Positions 22,493 to 33,939 of a DNA stretch of 64,000 nucleotides are shown piece after piece. Each line of letters starts with the position of its first letter. The stretch's first letter is position 1. This DNA is from Diadema setosum. Its lineage: Eukaryota; Echinodermata; Echinoidea; Diadematoida; Diadematidae. The translations under genes and the position numbers were made by a program. Below the pieces are notes generated by a model. That model saw only the letters and a list, made by a program, of their open reading frames with translations, did no database searches and was not told the origin of the DNA. The stretch is taken from assembly GCA_033980235.1 (NCBI GenBank), contig CM067059.1, positions 17,680,100 to 17,744,099 on the forward strand, in the 5' to 3' direction.

Positions 22493-23102
22493 TTGACCTA
22501 TCCTATTGCACGATTGCACGCGTACCAAGTGTGCGACTTGTGTATCCCTCGGCGTTCCATAGTATTTGACGTGCGTACGCGTTTGAGAAAGCGAGCGGAG
22601 AGCAACAGTGAACGGATACGTACGCTTGATACAACAGATATCTGCATATATGTATGAAATATGATCGACACACACAAATTCGTTCTTTCAAGTTACATCT
22701 CGCTTAGAGAGTGGACGAATTGCGCAATTGCGTAGGTCTGCGTGCTGAATCAGTGCAGCTCAGGTTTACTTCTTACCGCCGCCCTCCCCCCCCCGCCGCC
22801 GCAGCGGCACAGCTAGCTAGCTGCGCTTGCCCTTCAAATCTTCAGTCCACCGGCCGCTTCTGTTGTGATCGATCACTGGCTACTGCACTGCCCGAGAGTA
22901 GCCCGACCGTACGCCGTGCGGCTTCTGTACTGGGCTGTGTATGACGTTATTACTGCAAGAGGAGATTTCTGCCCCGTTTTGTGACCTTGACCAAGTCTGC
23001 GCTGACCACAGCTCTCCGTCCTGACTATTTTAAGTGCGCCTTTAGGCAAAGTGCATGTATCAACTTCTGTCAGGGGAGAGGGAGGATTCATTTTTACAAG
23101 TC
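22493..23102 (+). promoter_or_regulatory. CpG-richer block, possible MTR promoter and 5' UTR
   Basis: Directly after the retroelement breakpoint the base composition changes to a GC- and CpG-richer stretch (about 22500-22960). It includes a C/G-run near 22780-22805 and many CG dinucleotides, and it shows no match to the repeat families seen elsewhere in the window. It lies just upstream of the best candidate for the first MTR coding exon. No TATA box is obvious. The promoter assignment is an inference from composition and position. Confidence 0.3.
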
Positions 23103-23148
23103 ATGCCACCAACATTATCGCAAGTTCACCAGGAAACCCATGGACGAG
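23103..23148 (+). CDS. MTR: Candidate first coding exon of methionine synthase
   Basis: ATG at 23103 opens MPPTLSQVHQETHGR and ends in phase 1 at GAG/GTCTGT, matching the phase-1 start of the next MTR exon (26410) with a Val codon across the junction. With this exon, 26 residues precede the conserved RIMV motif, against 28 in the human enzyme. The zinc cysteines then fall at 258, 321 and 322, two below human 260, 323 and 324. The start resembles the human MSPALQDLSQPEG leader only loosely, and the donor has C at +3. Context and phase favour it; homology is too short to be decisive. Confidence 0.42.
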
Positions 23149-25136
23149 GTCTGTCCCTAATTTAGTAATTGCTAGACTGCAGTGCAGTGTGTTTCTGGAG
23201 TTTCGGCATTTTTTCTTATTTTCTTTTTCTTATTCCCTATTTTTCAAGCTCTATGTTTGACATCAGAGCTGTTGAAAATGTTTAATCGAGTTGTTAAAAG
23301 CAAAAAAGCGAATTTAGAACCTTTGCATTGCCAGCTGCAGAAGTCTTAACCGTTAAAAGTCTATTGACTATAAGTTATAACTAGCTATGACTTGTAGTTG
23401 TAATGTTGCCTTCATGTAATTAAAAATTTGATTTGAGTGCTATTAGTATTATTGACTAGATCTAGGCTTCTACGATATTGCCATGCTTAAGTTGACTTAA
23501 CACTAACAGTTGAATAGAACATAGACGTGATCTAGGCTCGCATGCCTGACTCGTTTGACGGCGTGGTATTAAAGTTTGCATATTTTGCTCAAATTGCAAA
23601 CCTAGAGGTAGAGCTGTTCCCTTTTGAATTTGCGAGTAAAATCTAAATTTCTGTCAGTTTTCAAAACTTGTGCAAAGAAAATAGCTAGATTTGTTCTCAT
23701 AGTTATTAAAATGAAAAATATTCTTAAATTTGTCATTAGATTTGCATCATCAATGATCATAACAAAGGAAAGCTTGAAATTTTCACTGCCGGGATAACTT
23801 TGCTCATTGCATGTCCAGCATAAACAAACATCTATAAAACTAGTTTACACTGATTTGACAAACAGAATGTTTACCCAAAGCATGCCTGCATTGCAGTCTC
23901 AGAATATTAAATGTGGCATACAGGGAGTTTACACCATGGTGCATTAAGAGCTTAAATGTATTTTTATATCCATGTAGATATCAAATTTTTCTCACCCAAA
24001 TTGCACCAAAATCAAAGAAAGTATTCAGTTGCTTATTTCCAATAACTTTATAGCTATAAATTATAAATTTGAATTAAATCATTTACGGGGGAGCATCGAT
24101 GTTGAAGAGACATTGTCATTGGTTGCGTTCATGGCCATGTGCAGAAATGTTTTTCTTGGTTGGTGCCAGAATATGTTCAATATATGGGAGAACATGGAAG
24201 CTCTGGAGTGCAGTGACAAAACAGGAATGTTTGAGTGTGCCATGTATCCCTTCCCACATGGAGTGAGGTTTTGCTTATTAAAGTTTATAGAACTGAAATT
24301 CAGCAATCTCATGCACACTTTTGTTGGAATACATTTGACATTTTCAATCCAGGAAACAAGATTTTGAGCATTTTAAAATTTTGATGCACTGTTACGCATC
24401 ATGATAGCCTGACTGATAAGCACTATGCAAAAAGATCGGGTGACATTTGAACTTTTTGTCCACTGAAAATAATAAAGTTATTACATGTATGAAGATATGA
24501 TCAATCATTTGACATGTCAAAACACAAAATTGCGCCTAGATGACGTCACAGGTAAGTTAACATTGCAAAAGGTTTTCTTTATCTAGATGTTGTCATGAGA
24601 TAACTGAAATTTTCATGTTAGTTGGTCAAGTCATAGGTGAGATATATATTGCACTCACAAAATCCATCAGAAAGAAGAAAAAAAAATTGAACACAATAGG
24701 TGATTCACTGTCGGTGTATCACCAAAATATAAAGAAAATCCAACGTATTTTTACTTTTCTAGCATTTACATTGTACCTCAATGAAAGAGTACTTGACCTA
24801 CAATACCTCTTTCAGAGAGCAGGGGGAATAATATTACCCTGAACAAATGTCGGTTCCAAGCTGGAATCTATACGTTTCATGAAAAACAAAATTTTGTGGA
24901 ATTTTCTTTATACTTTCATAAAACATCACAAACTGTAGTCATCTTCTCATTCAACAATGGTTGCACAGATACTTAACCCATTGAGTACGAGTCCCGAGTA
25001 TACTCGGGCAGGTGTCTATGGGAAATGTGTGTTGTAGCAAAATCAAACCGTCCTCAACAGTTTTAAAAGTCATCTTTTCAACATCAGACTGCCCAAATTT
25101 CCTCAAACTTTGCTGACGTGTTCTGCTAAAGCTGGT
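23149..25136. other. Methionine synthase intron 1, left part
   Basis: This is mostly AT-rich DNA. It contains a stretch near 23950-24020 that resembles 51411-51480 ('atatccatgtagatatc', 'gcaccaaaatca'). A copy of the tandem unit seen at 28440-29100 lies near 24235-24365 ('cccacatg', 'aactgaaattcagcaatctc'). Dispersed family D lies at about 24360-24590. The end (about 25050-25136) belongs to TTAA family B. I see no exon. Confidence 0.45.
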
Positions 25137-25139
25137 ATC

Positions 25140-26141
25140 TCACTGAGCGGCGAACGTTTGCGAACGTAGCGAATTTGAGATTCGCCAACTTTTCTGACGA
25201 ATGTTTGCGAAAAATCAAAGTTCGCTTCTGCCATTAGCGACAGTTAGCGACTTTTAGCGATGTTTAGCGACAATTAGCAACACTTTAGCGAATGTTTGCG
25301 AAAGTGTTTGCGAACACAGGTGGCGACTATTAGCGAATGTTAGCAAATGTTAGCGACAATTTTGCAAATGTTAGCGACAGTTTTGCAAATATTAGCAACT
25401 GTTTGCAAATCCTTTGCGACAATTTTGCGAATGTTCTTGGACCTAGAAAAGTACCAGGCGATTGTGTATAGTAAGACCCATAAAACAACATAAAACCTTC
25501 CACTGAATTCAGATCTCTTGTGACAACCGTTCAAGATGGATTTCCAGGATATGGAAATAAATTTCTGCCAAGAAGAGGCTCAAAGTGTTGCTATCCTTGA
25601 AGAGCTGCTTTGTCAGGCTGCTGCTACAGCTAAATTGTGCAGCATAAGAGAAATAAAATAAAGAAAAACAAGAAAGGAAGAAGAAAAGAAAGAGAGTCAG
25701 AGAGTGCTTGTTGCAGAGGACAGACTTTAGTCAATATGAAAAGCTTTTGAAGCAATTACAGTCATGATGGAGATGTCGAGAGCTTCAAGAACTTTCTTAG
25801 AGTGGAACCTTGTCTGTTTCAGAAGCTTTTATATAGGAACCATGTGGTTACTTGTTCGCTAGCAGTGGCGAATCATATAAAAATGTTAGCGACCCCGTAT
25901 TACGACCGTTTGCGAATTCTTGTGAGTGTTTTGCGAATGTTTGCAACTGTTAGCGAAAATACAAATTCGCAAAGGTTCGCAAAGAAATTTTGAGCATGTT
26001 CAAAATTTCTTTGCGACAATAAAAACCGTTTGCAAACTTTCTTGCGAATGTTAACGAACCTTTTGCAACCATTTACGAACCCTGGCGAATTCTCAAATTT
26101 GCTACGTTCGCAAACGTTCGCCGCTCAGTGAGATACCCCCT
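25140..26141 (+). mobile_element. Harbinger-derived element with transposase remnant
   Basis: Inverted termini (AGCTGGTATCTCACTGAGCGG and, as complement of the right end, AGGGGGTATCTCACTGAGCGG) continue into CGAACGTTTGCGAACGTAGC. They are flanked by duplicated TAA at 25137-25139 and 26142-26144. The middle (25535-25830) still encodes pieces of a PIF/Harbinger transposase N-terminal part: MDFQDMEINFCQEEAQS, then after frameshifts FSQYEKLLKQLQ and DGDVESFKNFLRVEPCLFQK. The DDE core is missing. Subterminal parts consist of many TTAGCGAMWDTTTGCGAA-like repeats. The flanks are a family B element, broken between 'ttctgctaa' and 'ctgcattcactcag'. Confidence 0.9.
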
Positions 26142-26409
26142 TAACTGCATTCACTCAGTCCATATAGTATGTGCATTTGAGTTTTATTTGGTTCCCCTTT
26201 AAATGAGCTGCATCAGTTAGCTTTATGCCGCTTCCCCATGGAATTATGCTCATCATTTCATCTTTTTTTAAGAACTTTAAGTCCCTTTTGAAGATTTTTT
26301 TTTGGTTGTTACAGCATTAGGATACACAGTCTTTCATATGGCTAATCAAAATACTTCTTCCTCTCTCTCTTTCTCTCCATCTCTCCATTTGTTTGTTTAA
26401 TTCCTGCAG

Positions 26410-26606
26410 TGTTTGTTGAACTAGCAACAACACTACGTGAGCGCATCATGGTATTTGATGGTGCCATGGGCTCCATGATACAGAACTACAAGTTTGATGA
26501 AGCAGCATTTCGTGGTGAAGAGTTCAAGAGCCACCCTAAAGATCTCCGTGGCAACAATGATCTCTTGACACTAACCCAGCCTGACAGCATCTATGCTATT
26601 CATAAG
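26410..26606 (+). CDS. MTR: Methionine synthase, exon 2 (Hcy domain start)
   Basis: Methionine synthase moves the methyl group of 5-methyltetrahydrofolate through cobalamin to homocysteine in the cytosol (EC 2.1.1.13). This 197-base exon lies between TTCCTGCAG and GTATGC. It starts with two bases of a split codon and ends in phase 0. It encodes [20 protein letters not shown] followed by SMIQ and FRGEEFKSH...[21 protein letters not shown], the first strand and substrate-side loop of the N-terminal homocysteine-binding TIM barrel. RIMV-DG-MG-MIQ and GNND-L-TQPD distinguish MTR from BHMT-type homocysteine methyltransferases. Confidence 0.95.
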
Positions 26607-27277
26607 GTATGCATGTTTTCAATATGTTGATGAAGTAGTTTACTATTTGCTGTTTTATGGCTTTTGCTGCTTGGGACACAACAGGGGCAGCGGAATATTT
26701 TTCATTGTGGGGGGGGGGGGTGGGGTGTCCCCCCTTCCACAGTGAGAACTTTTTGCATTGTGATGTTGTAAGTGGTGCAATTTGATGCATGTTTTATTGA
26801 CTTGAAATGGCCCCACTTGTTTAAGGTAGCAGGATATTTTGATGTGGATTATTATTGACCAATTTGCCTATAAAGTGGTATCATTTAGATAAACGTCATG
26901 TATTCTTCCAATAAATTTCGTGAATGCTGCCTGTTAAGCAATCAAACAGAAAAGGCATGCACACAAGGGTGTACACGTACATAAGGGATCTCCTCCCACA
27001 CAAAGGTGATTTTACATTTTCAGACCTGAAATTCAGTGATCTGGTGCAAACTTTTAGTGCAATACTTGGAATTTTTTCTAGCCCCCCCCCCAAGAAAATA
27101 ATAATGGAAATAATTAGTTTTATTTTTTTTTTTCAGGGAAGTGTTAATAGCAAAATCACAGCATTTAGCTCTTAGTCCGCGTGTGCATCATCTGTGTGTG
27201 TACAAAGTCTAATGAGGTAGAGGGGGAGGGTGTGGGAGGGGATTCCACCTCCCGCTCGACAGAGCTTTGACGTTTTT
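26607..27277. other. Methionine synthase intron 2, left end
   Basis: No gene is seen. A G-run lies at about 26708-26720 and a C-run near 27081-27091. One unit of the dispersed tandem family at 28440-29100 lies near 26990-27080. The intron as a whole (26607-40961, 14.4 kb) is a stack of the transposons listed below. Confidence 0.5.
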
Positions 27278-28436
27278 ATGCCTCCGCCACGAAGTCGTGC
27301 CGGGGGCATTATGTTTTCGGGTTGTCCGTCCTTCGTCCGTCTTTCCGTCCGTCCGTAGTGAATTTTGTGGACAGCGTAACTAAAAAACCTTTTGAGGTAT
27401 CCTAATGAAACTTGGCATGTATGTGTATTAAGGGGTGAAGTTGTGCCTTTCAACTTTGGGGTGCACATGCTCAAGGTCAAAGGTCAAAAGGTCATGGTCA
27501 AATGCTTAAAATTTCACTATTTCCCCCCGTATCTATGCAATGCCTGAAGATATTTTCTTGAAACTTAGTGTAAACATGTATTACCCAATTAAGATTCTCT
27601 GGTGAAAGTTTGAGGTCATGAGTTCAAAGGTCAAAAGGTCAAGTAAAATGTTAAAATTTCACTTTTTTCTCTGTATCTTGGAAATTGTTCAAGGTATCTT
27701 CATGGTACATACAGGTAGTATATATGCATGTACTGACTGGCAGTGATTAACTAGGGACTTTGGGGTTCATGGGTCAAAGGTCAGGGGTAAAAGTTCAACA
27801 CTTCAAAATTTTACTATTTCCCTCATATTTATGCAATGCCAGCAGAATTATTATTTTTTTTTAACTTGGTGTATGCATGTACGGTATAACCCAATAGAGA
27901 GATTCTCTTGGAATTTTTTTTTTTTTTTTTTTGCCAAAAAAGGTCAAAGGTCAAAAGGTCAAAGATTAACTGAAAGTGCTGAACTTCTTCCTCCATATCT
28001 CGGAAGTGGCTCAAGTTATATTGAATCTTATAGTACATATTTATGCATGTTCTGCTTGACAGTGATTCTCATGAATTTTAGGGTCAGAGGCCAGGATGAA
28101 AATGGTAACAATTTGCAGTATTCAATATACTGAAGTATTCAATACAGAGATTGCACTTTTTTTCCATACCTTGAGAATTACTCATTGCATAAACTTATGA
28201 AAGGTCAAAGTCAAGTAAAAGTCCTTATATCCCCCAAAACATGCTCTCCTATTCATCCAATTAAACCTAGGTCAAGGAAGGTGAACATTCAACACATTTG
28301 TGACAAACGTGTCATTTTACTATTTTGCCAATTTTGTGAAAATGTACTCACACATTGTCCACATATCCTATAGACCTATTAAGAGAATCATGCATTATGG
28401 CGGAGGCATACCAGTCTCCATAGCGACATTTCTAGT
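27278..28436 (+). repeat. Hairpin-ended repeat family 1, copy 2
   Basis: It starts with the hairpin GCCTCCGCCACGAAGTCG...CCGGGGGC after a T-run, followed by a TCCGTCCGTC microsatellite (27320-27356). The core has alternating 'cttggcatgtatgtgtatta', 'aggtcaaaggtca' and 'atatctcggaagtggctcaag' phrases, and it ends CATTATGGCGGAGGC...TTTCTAGT at 28436. It contains perfect DR1 motifs near 27475 and 27945. Confidence 0.8.
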
Positions 28437-29211
28437 TAAAATTGAAAAAAAAAGCAATCTGAAGCACACTTATTTTGGGAAATTCAGAAATTGTCATTCC
28501 CCAAAGTGTACTAAGTCTATAGAGGGGACCAATCAATGGGAGGGTGGCAAGATACCCCTCCCATATTCGAGGGAGCTTTTTTTCGTTTTTAGAACTGAGA
28601 TTCAACAATCTCGTCCACACTTCTGTTGGAATACCTGGATATTTGTCAATCAGAGACATGCAAGTCTGTGGAAGGAGACATAACAGGATGATGTAGGAGG
28701 GGATAAGCCCTATTCTCCCTCCCACATGAGGGAGATTCTGTATAACTGATCGCAGTTAAACGTTTTCGTGCACACATTTTGTGGCATATATTTGGAAAAT
28801 TCAAAGTGTAGCCATAGTCTACTTGTATGCACAGGGTGGGGGGGGGGGGGGCAAACAGGGAGAAAGCGTGGGAGAGTGCTATCCCCACCCTTCCCGTACG
28901 AAGGAGCTTGTGCCTTTGTAAAGTTGAAATTGAGTTATCTCGTATACGCATATTTGATGGAATATTTGGGAAATTACTTTAAAAAAAATGATCGGGGATC
29001 TGAGAGAGGAAAGGGTTGATTACAGGAGGATATTCCCCTTGTACATGAGGGAACTATTGATTTTTCGGAATGTAAGTGATAAGTCTGCAGCCCTCCCCCC
29101 GGTTCCACAGCCCCTGCACAATAATGACCAATGTGTAGATCATTTCTACAGTCTCAGTCTCCCATTGTACAAAATACAATAAAACCTCCCCCACAAAGAA
29201 GAAAGAAAATA
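28437..29211 (+). repeat. Tandem repeat of about 160 bp, four diverged units
   Basis: A phrase of the type 'cctcccatattcgagggagct' followed by 'aactgagattcaacaatctcgtccacac' recurs near 28556, 28716, 28883 and 29037, which gives a period of about 154-167 bp. Single units occur near 24240 and 26990. It is non-coding and diverged. The right end is a short AT-rich link to the next element. Confidence 0.55.
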
Positions 29212-31731
29212 CAGTAAACCTCGCTTAAATCAACAACTCGCTTAAGTCGACACAATAGAAAAGTCCCGATTTTTGCCTTTGTTATTCCTTGAAAATTTCC
29301 TTGTGTTAGTCAACATTTATAAGTCGACAACTCGCATAAGTCGACATGATTTTCAGTGCCCAACTGACCTGAAATACGTGGTAATTTCCTCGTCTAAGTC
29401 GACATAATTTTTTGCTCAAATTCTTTTCGCAGTTCTCTGAAAAAGAATTGTTTTCCCGCTCCGATTCGCAGCATTTCTTCTCGCTAATGCGCTAGTGTAC
29501 GGCGCGGTAGCGTTCGCACCATGCATCCATAATTGTCTTGTACGCCTGAATAGAAAGGGTATACGCTCATTTACACTGGAGTACTACACGAAGTACAGGT
29601 GTTTGTGTCTGTATGTATCGTTTGGTGCAGGTCAGCGTGATGCAACTTACGGTGCAAACGTCAAAATCAAATGCTGGTGTATCAAATCACAAGCAACTTT
29701 GCATTTAAACGCAATTGTGTTGCTGAAGACTTGCATTTGATAGTCATATGAAACTAGAAAATAATTGTACGAACCTGAAACTCAATTCCGTTAAAACGCA
29801 TCTCTAAAAATCAAATGCAAGTCCATCAAATCACATGGAATGCTGAAAAGACTTGCGTTTGATAATCGTACAAAACTAGAAAATTTTAGGAAACTAAAAT
29901 TCAACTGCATTAAAACGCAACTCTAAAAAAAGCAATGTAAGTCCATCAAATCACATGCAACGCTGTATTTAAACGCAAGAGTGTTGCAGAAAAGACTTGC
30001 GGTTTCCGTACAGTTTTCTATGCAGTTGCAAAGCAATTGCGTTGCTGAAGACTTGCGTTTGATAATCATATGAAACTAGACAATAATTGTACGAACCTGA
30101 AACTCAATTGGTGTTTAAACGAACTCTAAAAATCAAATGCAAGTCAATCAAATCACACGCAACGCTGTATTTAAACGCAAGAGCATTGCTGAGAAGACTT
30201 GCGGTTTTCGTATACTAGAAACGGCGTTTAAACGTATCTCTAAAAAAACTTGTTGAAAAGACTTGCATTATTTTTTATTTCGTACACAAAATTAAAAATT
30301 AAATGAAACTCTGAAAATCAAATGCAAGTCTATCAAATCACATGGAACGCTGAAAACACTTGCGTTTGATAATCATATGAAACTAGAAATTTGTAGGAAA
30401 CTAAAATTCACCTGCATTTAAACGCAACTCTAAAAAACCAAATGTAAGTCCATCAAATCACACGCAACGCTGTATTTAAACGCAAGAGCGTTGCAGAAAA
30501 GACTTGCGGTTTTTGTACGAAACTAGAAACTGCGTTTAAACGCATCACTAAAAATCTACGGAAGTGTGTAATTTTTTTAAAGACTTCCATTTTTATTTCT
30601 TGCGCAAAATTAGAAATTAAATGCAACTCTGAAAATCAAATCCAAGTCCATCAAATCACATCACGCAACCCTTTATTTAAATGCAAGAGCATTGCATAAA
30701 AAGACTTGCAGTTTTCGTACAAAACTAGAAACTGCGGTTAAACACATCTCTAAACATCTACGGAAGTGCATTACTGTTGAAAAGACTTGCATTATTTTTT
30801 GTTTCGCATGCAAATTTAACATATCAAACGGAACCTTCGCCGTGACCGAACTTAGTCTGCACTAGCAGGGGAAAGACATCACAACATTTACACGTTTCAA
30901 ACTACCGAAACGCATGCTGCTTCACGAAAATGCCAATGAAAAAATGGTAACAAATAATTGTTACAGTTTGCTATGCCGAAGATTTAAATCTCAGTCCAAA
31001 GTTAAATTAGTCCGACAATGGAAAGAGGTTTGTTTTTACGAAGGTTAGTTAATCCGAAAATAATTAAGATGTCGTTTTCAGATTAACAAACTTCTTCTTT
31101 CTTTCTTTCTTTTTTTTCAGACGGATCCGTGCCGTACAGAGCGGTTATGTTGTGAATCGGAGCGCGAGAACAATTCATTTTCAGAGTATGGCAATAGAAA
31201 TTTAAGTGAAACAAATACGGCGACTTAGGGAAGGAAAAATCATACACATTTCAACTCACACTCAAAAATCATGTCGACAGAATCATACAAATTCACATGC
31301 ATATCTCTGCAGCAACGCACTTGAATTTAGATCGCAAAGTTGCATGCAATTTTTGGAATTTGCGTTTGATTTTTCAAATCAAGTTTAAAGCGTAAAAGTG
31401 TCTAGAAACGGGCCCAGGTTTCCGATCCCGCTGTCTCAAAATCTCTCTAGAGGCTTGGGAATTGTGCGTAAAATTGTCCTTCCTAATCCGCACGAGATTT
31501 ATGCATGAACTAAAACATCATTGTTGCTAATGTCAGTAGGCATGTTTTGGTGGCAAAAGGAGTAAGATTTGGATAGCGATCCGCATCGTGATCCAAATCT
31601 TACTCTGTACAGAGGAAATTAGTTTTCATTTATAAGTTGACAAAATGTCGACTTATGCGTAAGTCGACTTTCGCGTTAAGTCGACGTGTTTTGCTCAGTC
31701 CCGATTATGTCGACTTACGCGAGGGTGACTG
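29212..31731 (-). mobile_element. TA-type DNA element, copy 2 (inverted, no MITE)
   Basis: CAGTAAACCTCGCTTAA at the left and CTTACGCGAGGGTGACTG at the right are flanked by TA (29210-29211 and 31732-31733). It is the reverse-oriented sister of 3389-5628 along its length and lacks the 173-bp MITE found there. Internal subterminal repeats ('tccatcaaatcacacgcaacgc', 'tttaaacgcaagagcgttgc') are amplified. 'atcaaatcaca' occurs near 29676, 29822, 29943, 30146, 30329, 30450 and 30650, alternating spacings near 120 and 200 bp. No transposase frame is visible. Confidence 0.85.
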
Positions 31732-32001
31732 TAACAGGAGAAAACCAACAATATTAAAATAGTTGATAGGACCAGTCATGACAGATGAAGTACAGAAGTG
31801 GTATCAACTAAATTCTTAAGCTGTGACTACACAATCAATAGATGCATCAGAGGCACTTCACTCTTTCCCCTATACCCATCCAATGCCTGAAGGTATTTTC
31901 ATGAAACTTATACATGTATTACCAGATAAAGATTGTTTAAAGTAGTCATCACGCGAAAAATAGCTTGATACAAGGTATATTCATAATTAGAAATTGAATT
32001 A
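31732..32001. other. Spacer with a short family 1 fragment
   Basis: Positions of about 31855-31925 resemble part of the family 1 core ('caatgcctgaaggtattttcatgaaactta'). Nothing else is recognised. Confidence 0.4.
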
Positions 32002-33936
32002 CAGTCAACCTGGCTTACCTTTACGTCGGATTAGCTGAATATGACTTACCTTGAGGGCAAAATGAAAGTCCCGATTTTTCCCATGGAGTTTCCGTGTGTT
32101 AAAACTCGCGTAGCTCGAAAAACTAACTTGAAGTTCTGTTACCTCGAAGGGAAATCTAATGTCCCGATCTCGATTAACTTATTGTTTTTCCCAGCATGTT
32201 GCTCGAATCAAAATTGCAAACATCACTCAGCATTTCTGATTAAGCGTGTGTGGACAGCGAAGACATGTCACAAATCTTTTCACACTTGATTGTAAATATT
32301 CTGAGACCAGAACGATCGTGCGCCCAAAACAATACACGGCTGGCAAGAAAAATCTCCCACACCTACCAACACACATACACGGTATGCACATAGCACCAGT
32401 TCCAATGGAGTGCTTACGCTCTGCCCCAGCATCTTCTTTTCTTTAACCACTGTGTTCTGATTTGCGATCGTGATAGTCATGCCGTGCATGTAGATTTCTT
32501 AACCGTCGTGGCGCACCTGCTTAGGTGTTGATAGTTATATCTTTGGCATTAATCATGGTCCACTGTCCAAACATCAATCTCCTGCATAGTGCTCTTCTAA
32601 CTTTTTTCTTTTCACGAAGTTTGTTTCATTAATTCTCCTCTAAGAACGCAAGCACTGAATACTTTTTTTTTTTCAGCAATGCGATTATGAAAATATTGTG
32701 GTATATGATCTGGAAGTAGGCCTAGCATAGTAAAGAATAGATTCAATTTAACAGCAGTTATTCAGCTAAATTTAGATGTTATGGAAAGATATGCTGTATG
32801 ATTTTCAGGCAATTATCATTTACTTTACCCCTGTGTTAACTTAATTTTTATTTGAGTTTTCTGTAATTTGAATTTTTCCCCTTTTCTAGCACAATCGTAT
32901 CGGCCCCCTATGATTGTTTCTCTTTTTTATGCGAACAATCATCTTCGGTAAATGTTTATGATTACAGTAATTGCACTGTACTCGTAGCCCGAATCTGATC
33001 TTGCAATATTACTCACTGTTTTGGCAACCAAGTAGCCCATCCTTTGTGTGCTGCACTTAGTACTGATTGCGGCTGTGCATGTTGTACTAATACATCTGGT
33101 TTTGTTTGAATTTGCGTTGTCCGCTGTGAGTCACCCTCTACGCGACCGTTATTCTCCCAATCACGCATCTGTGCACTCATACACGTACACTGTATGATGT
33201 TCGCCACGTGCACGGTGCATTGCCATTCTCTATGTATGTTTATTGCGCCAGTTTCTCATCCATATATAACCACGTGTTCATCTCGTCAATACAGCAGAGC
33301 TAGCTAGGCACTGCTCGCTGACTGAGTGCTGCTGGTAGACACACGGGAGACTGGTGCGTAGCGGTGCGACATTGCTGTCGCTCCCTAAGCTGTAGCTGTA
33401 GATGTTCTTGGTGAGCTACATGTACACCCATGTGTTGTGCGTAATATTAAAAGTTTGCAAAGCTAAGAATGCGATTCTTGTGTAACTGTCTCCTTGGTAA
33501 ATTTAGTTTGTGTTTCGACAGGTTTCTGCAAATGACGTGTACAATATTACGCAAATAAATACACAGTATTCTGTAGACACACCACATCCACACGCAATGT
33601 ACATTCAGCACGCATATTCAGCAACCCCGTCTTCCACTCGATTATGTACCGGTATTTTCTTTTTCTTTTTATGGTGATAGGTGATTTAATTGTCCACCAG
33701 TAAATAGTGTTGAAAGAAGAACATTGATTTCCATTCAAGTCATTCATATTCAAGTCGATTCAATTCCAATTGGCAAGCATGCAAACAATCGGTAGGCACA
33801 ATAACAGATAACTGTGTTGAACATCGATAAACGGCGGATAAGTCAAAGAAAATTCAACGTATGTGGACCTCGAAGTTCGCGTATGTCGAACCATTTTCTT
33901 CAGTCCCGACTAATTTGAGGTATGCGAGGTTGACTG
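32002..33936. mobile_element. TA-flanked DNA element with CAGTCAACCT ends
   Basis: CAGTCAACCTGGCTTACCT at the left and a right end whose complement begins CAGTCAACCTCGCATACCT are flanked by TA on both sides. 'aaagtcccgatttt' and 'cagtcccgacta' subterminal phrases are shared with the element at 29212. The interior is not similar to that element and has no transposase. Near 33262-33290 a TATATAA motif is followed by a plausible transcribed leader with a G/GTGAGC donor near 33410, which could be an internal promoter. No coding frame could be tied to it. Confidence 0.75.
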
Positions 33937-33939
33937 TAT

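Noticed and set aside
24029..24367. 112-codon plus-strand open frame, considered as an MTR 5' exon
   Set aside because: Its phase does not fit the next exon, there is no resemblance to methionine synthase, and its 3' half matches the dispersed repeat at 28440-29100.
25340..25993. Short GCGAA-type repeats with regular spacing, considered as a CRISPR-like array
   Set aside because: The repeats are subterminal motifs of a Harbinger element, the spacing is irregular and the host is eukaryotic.
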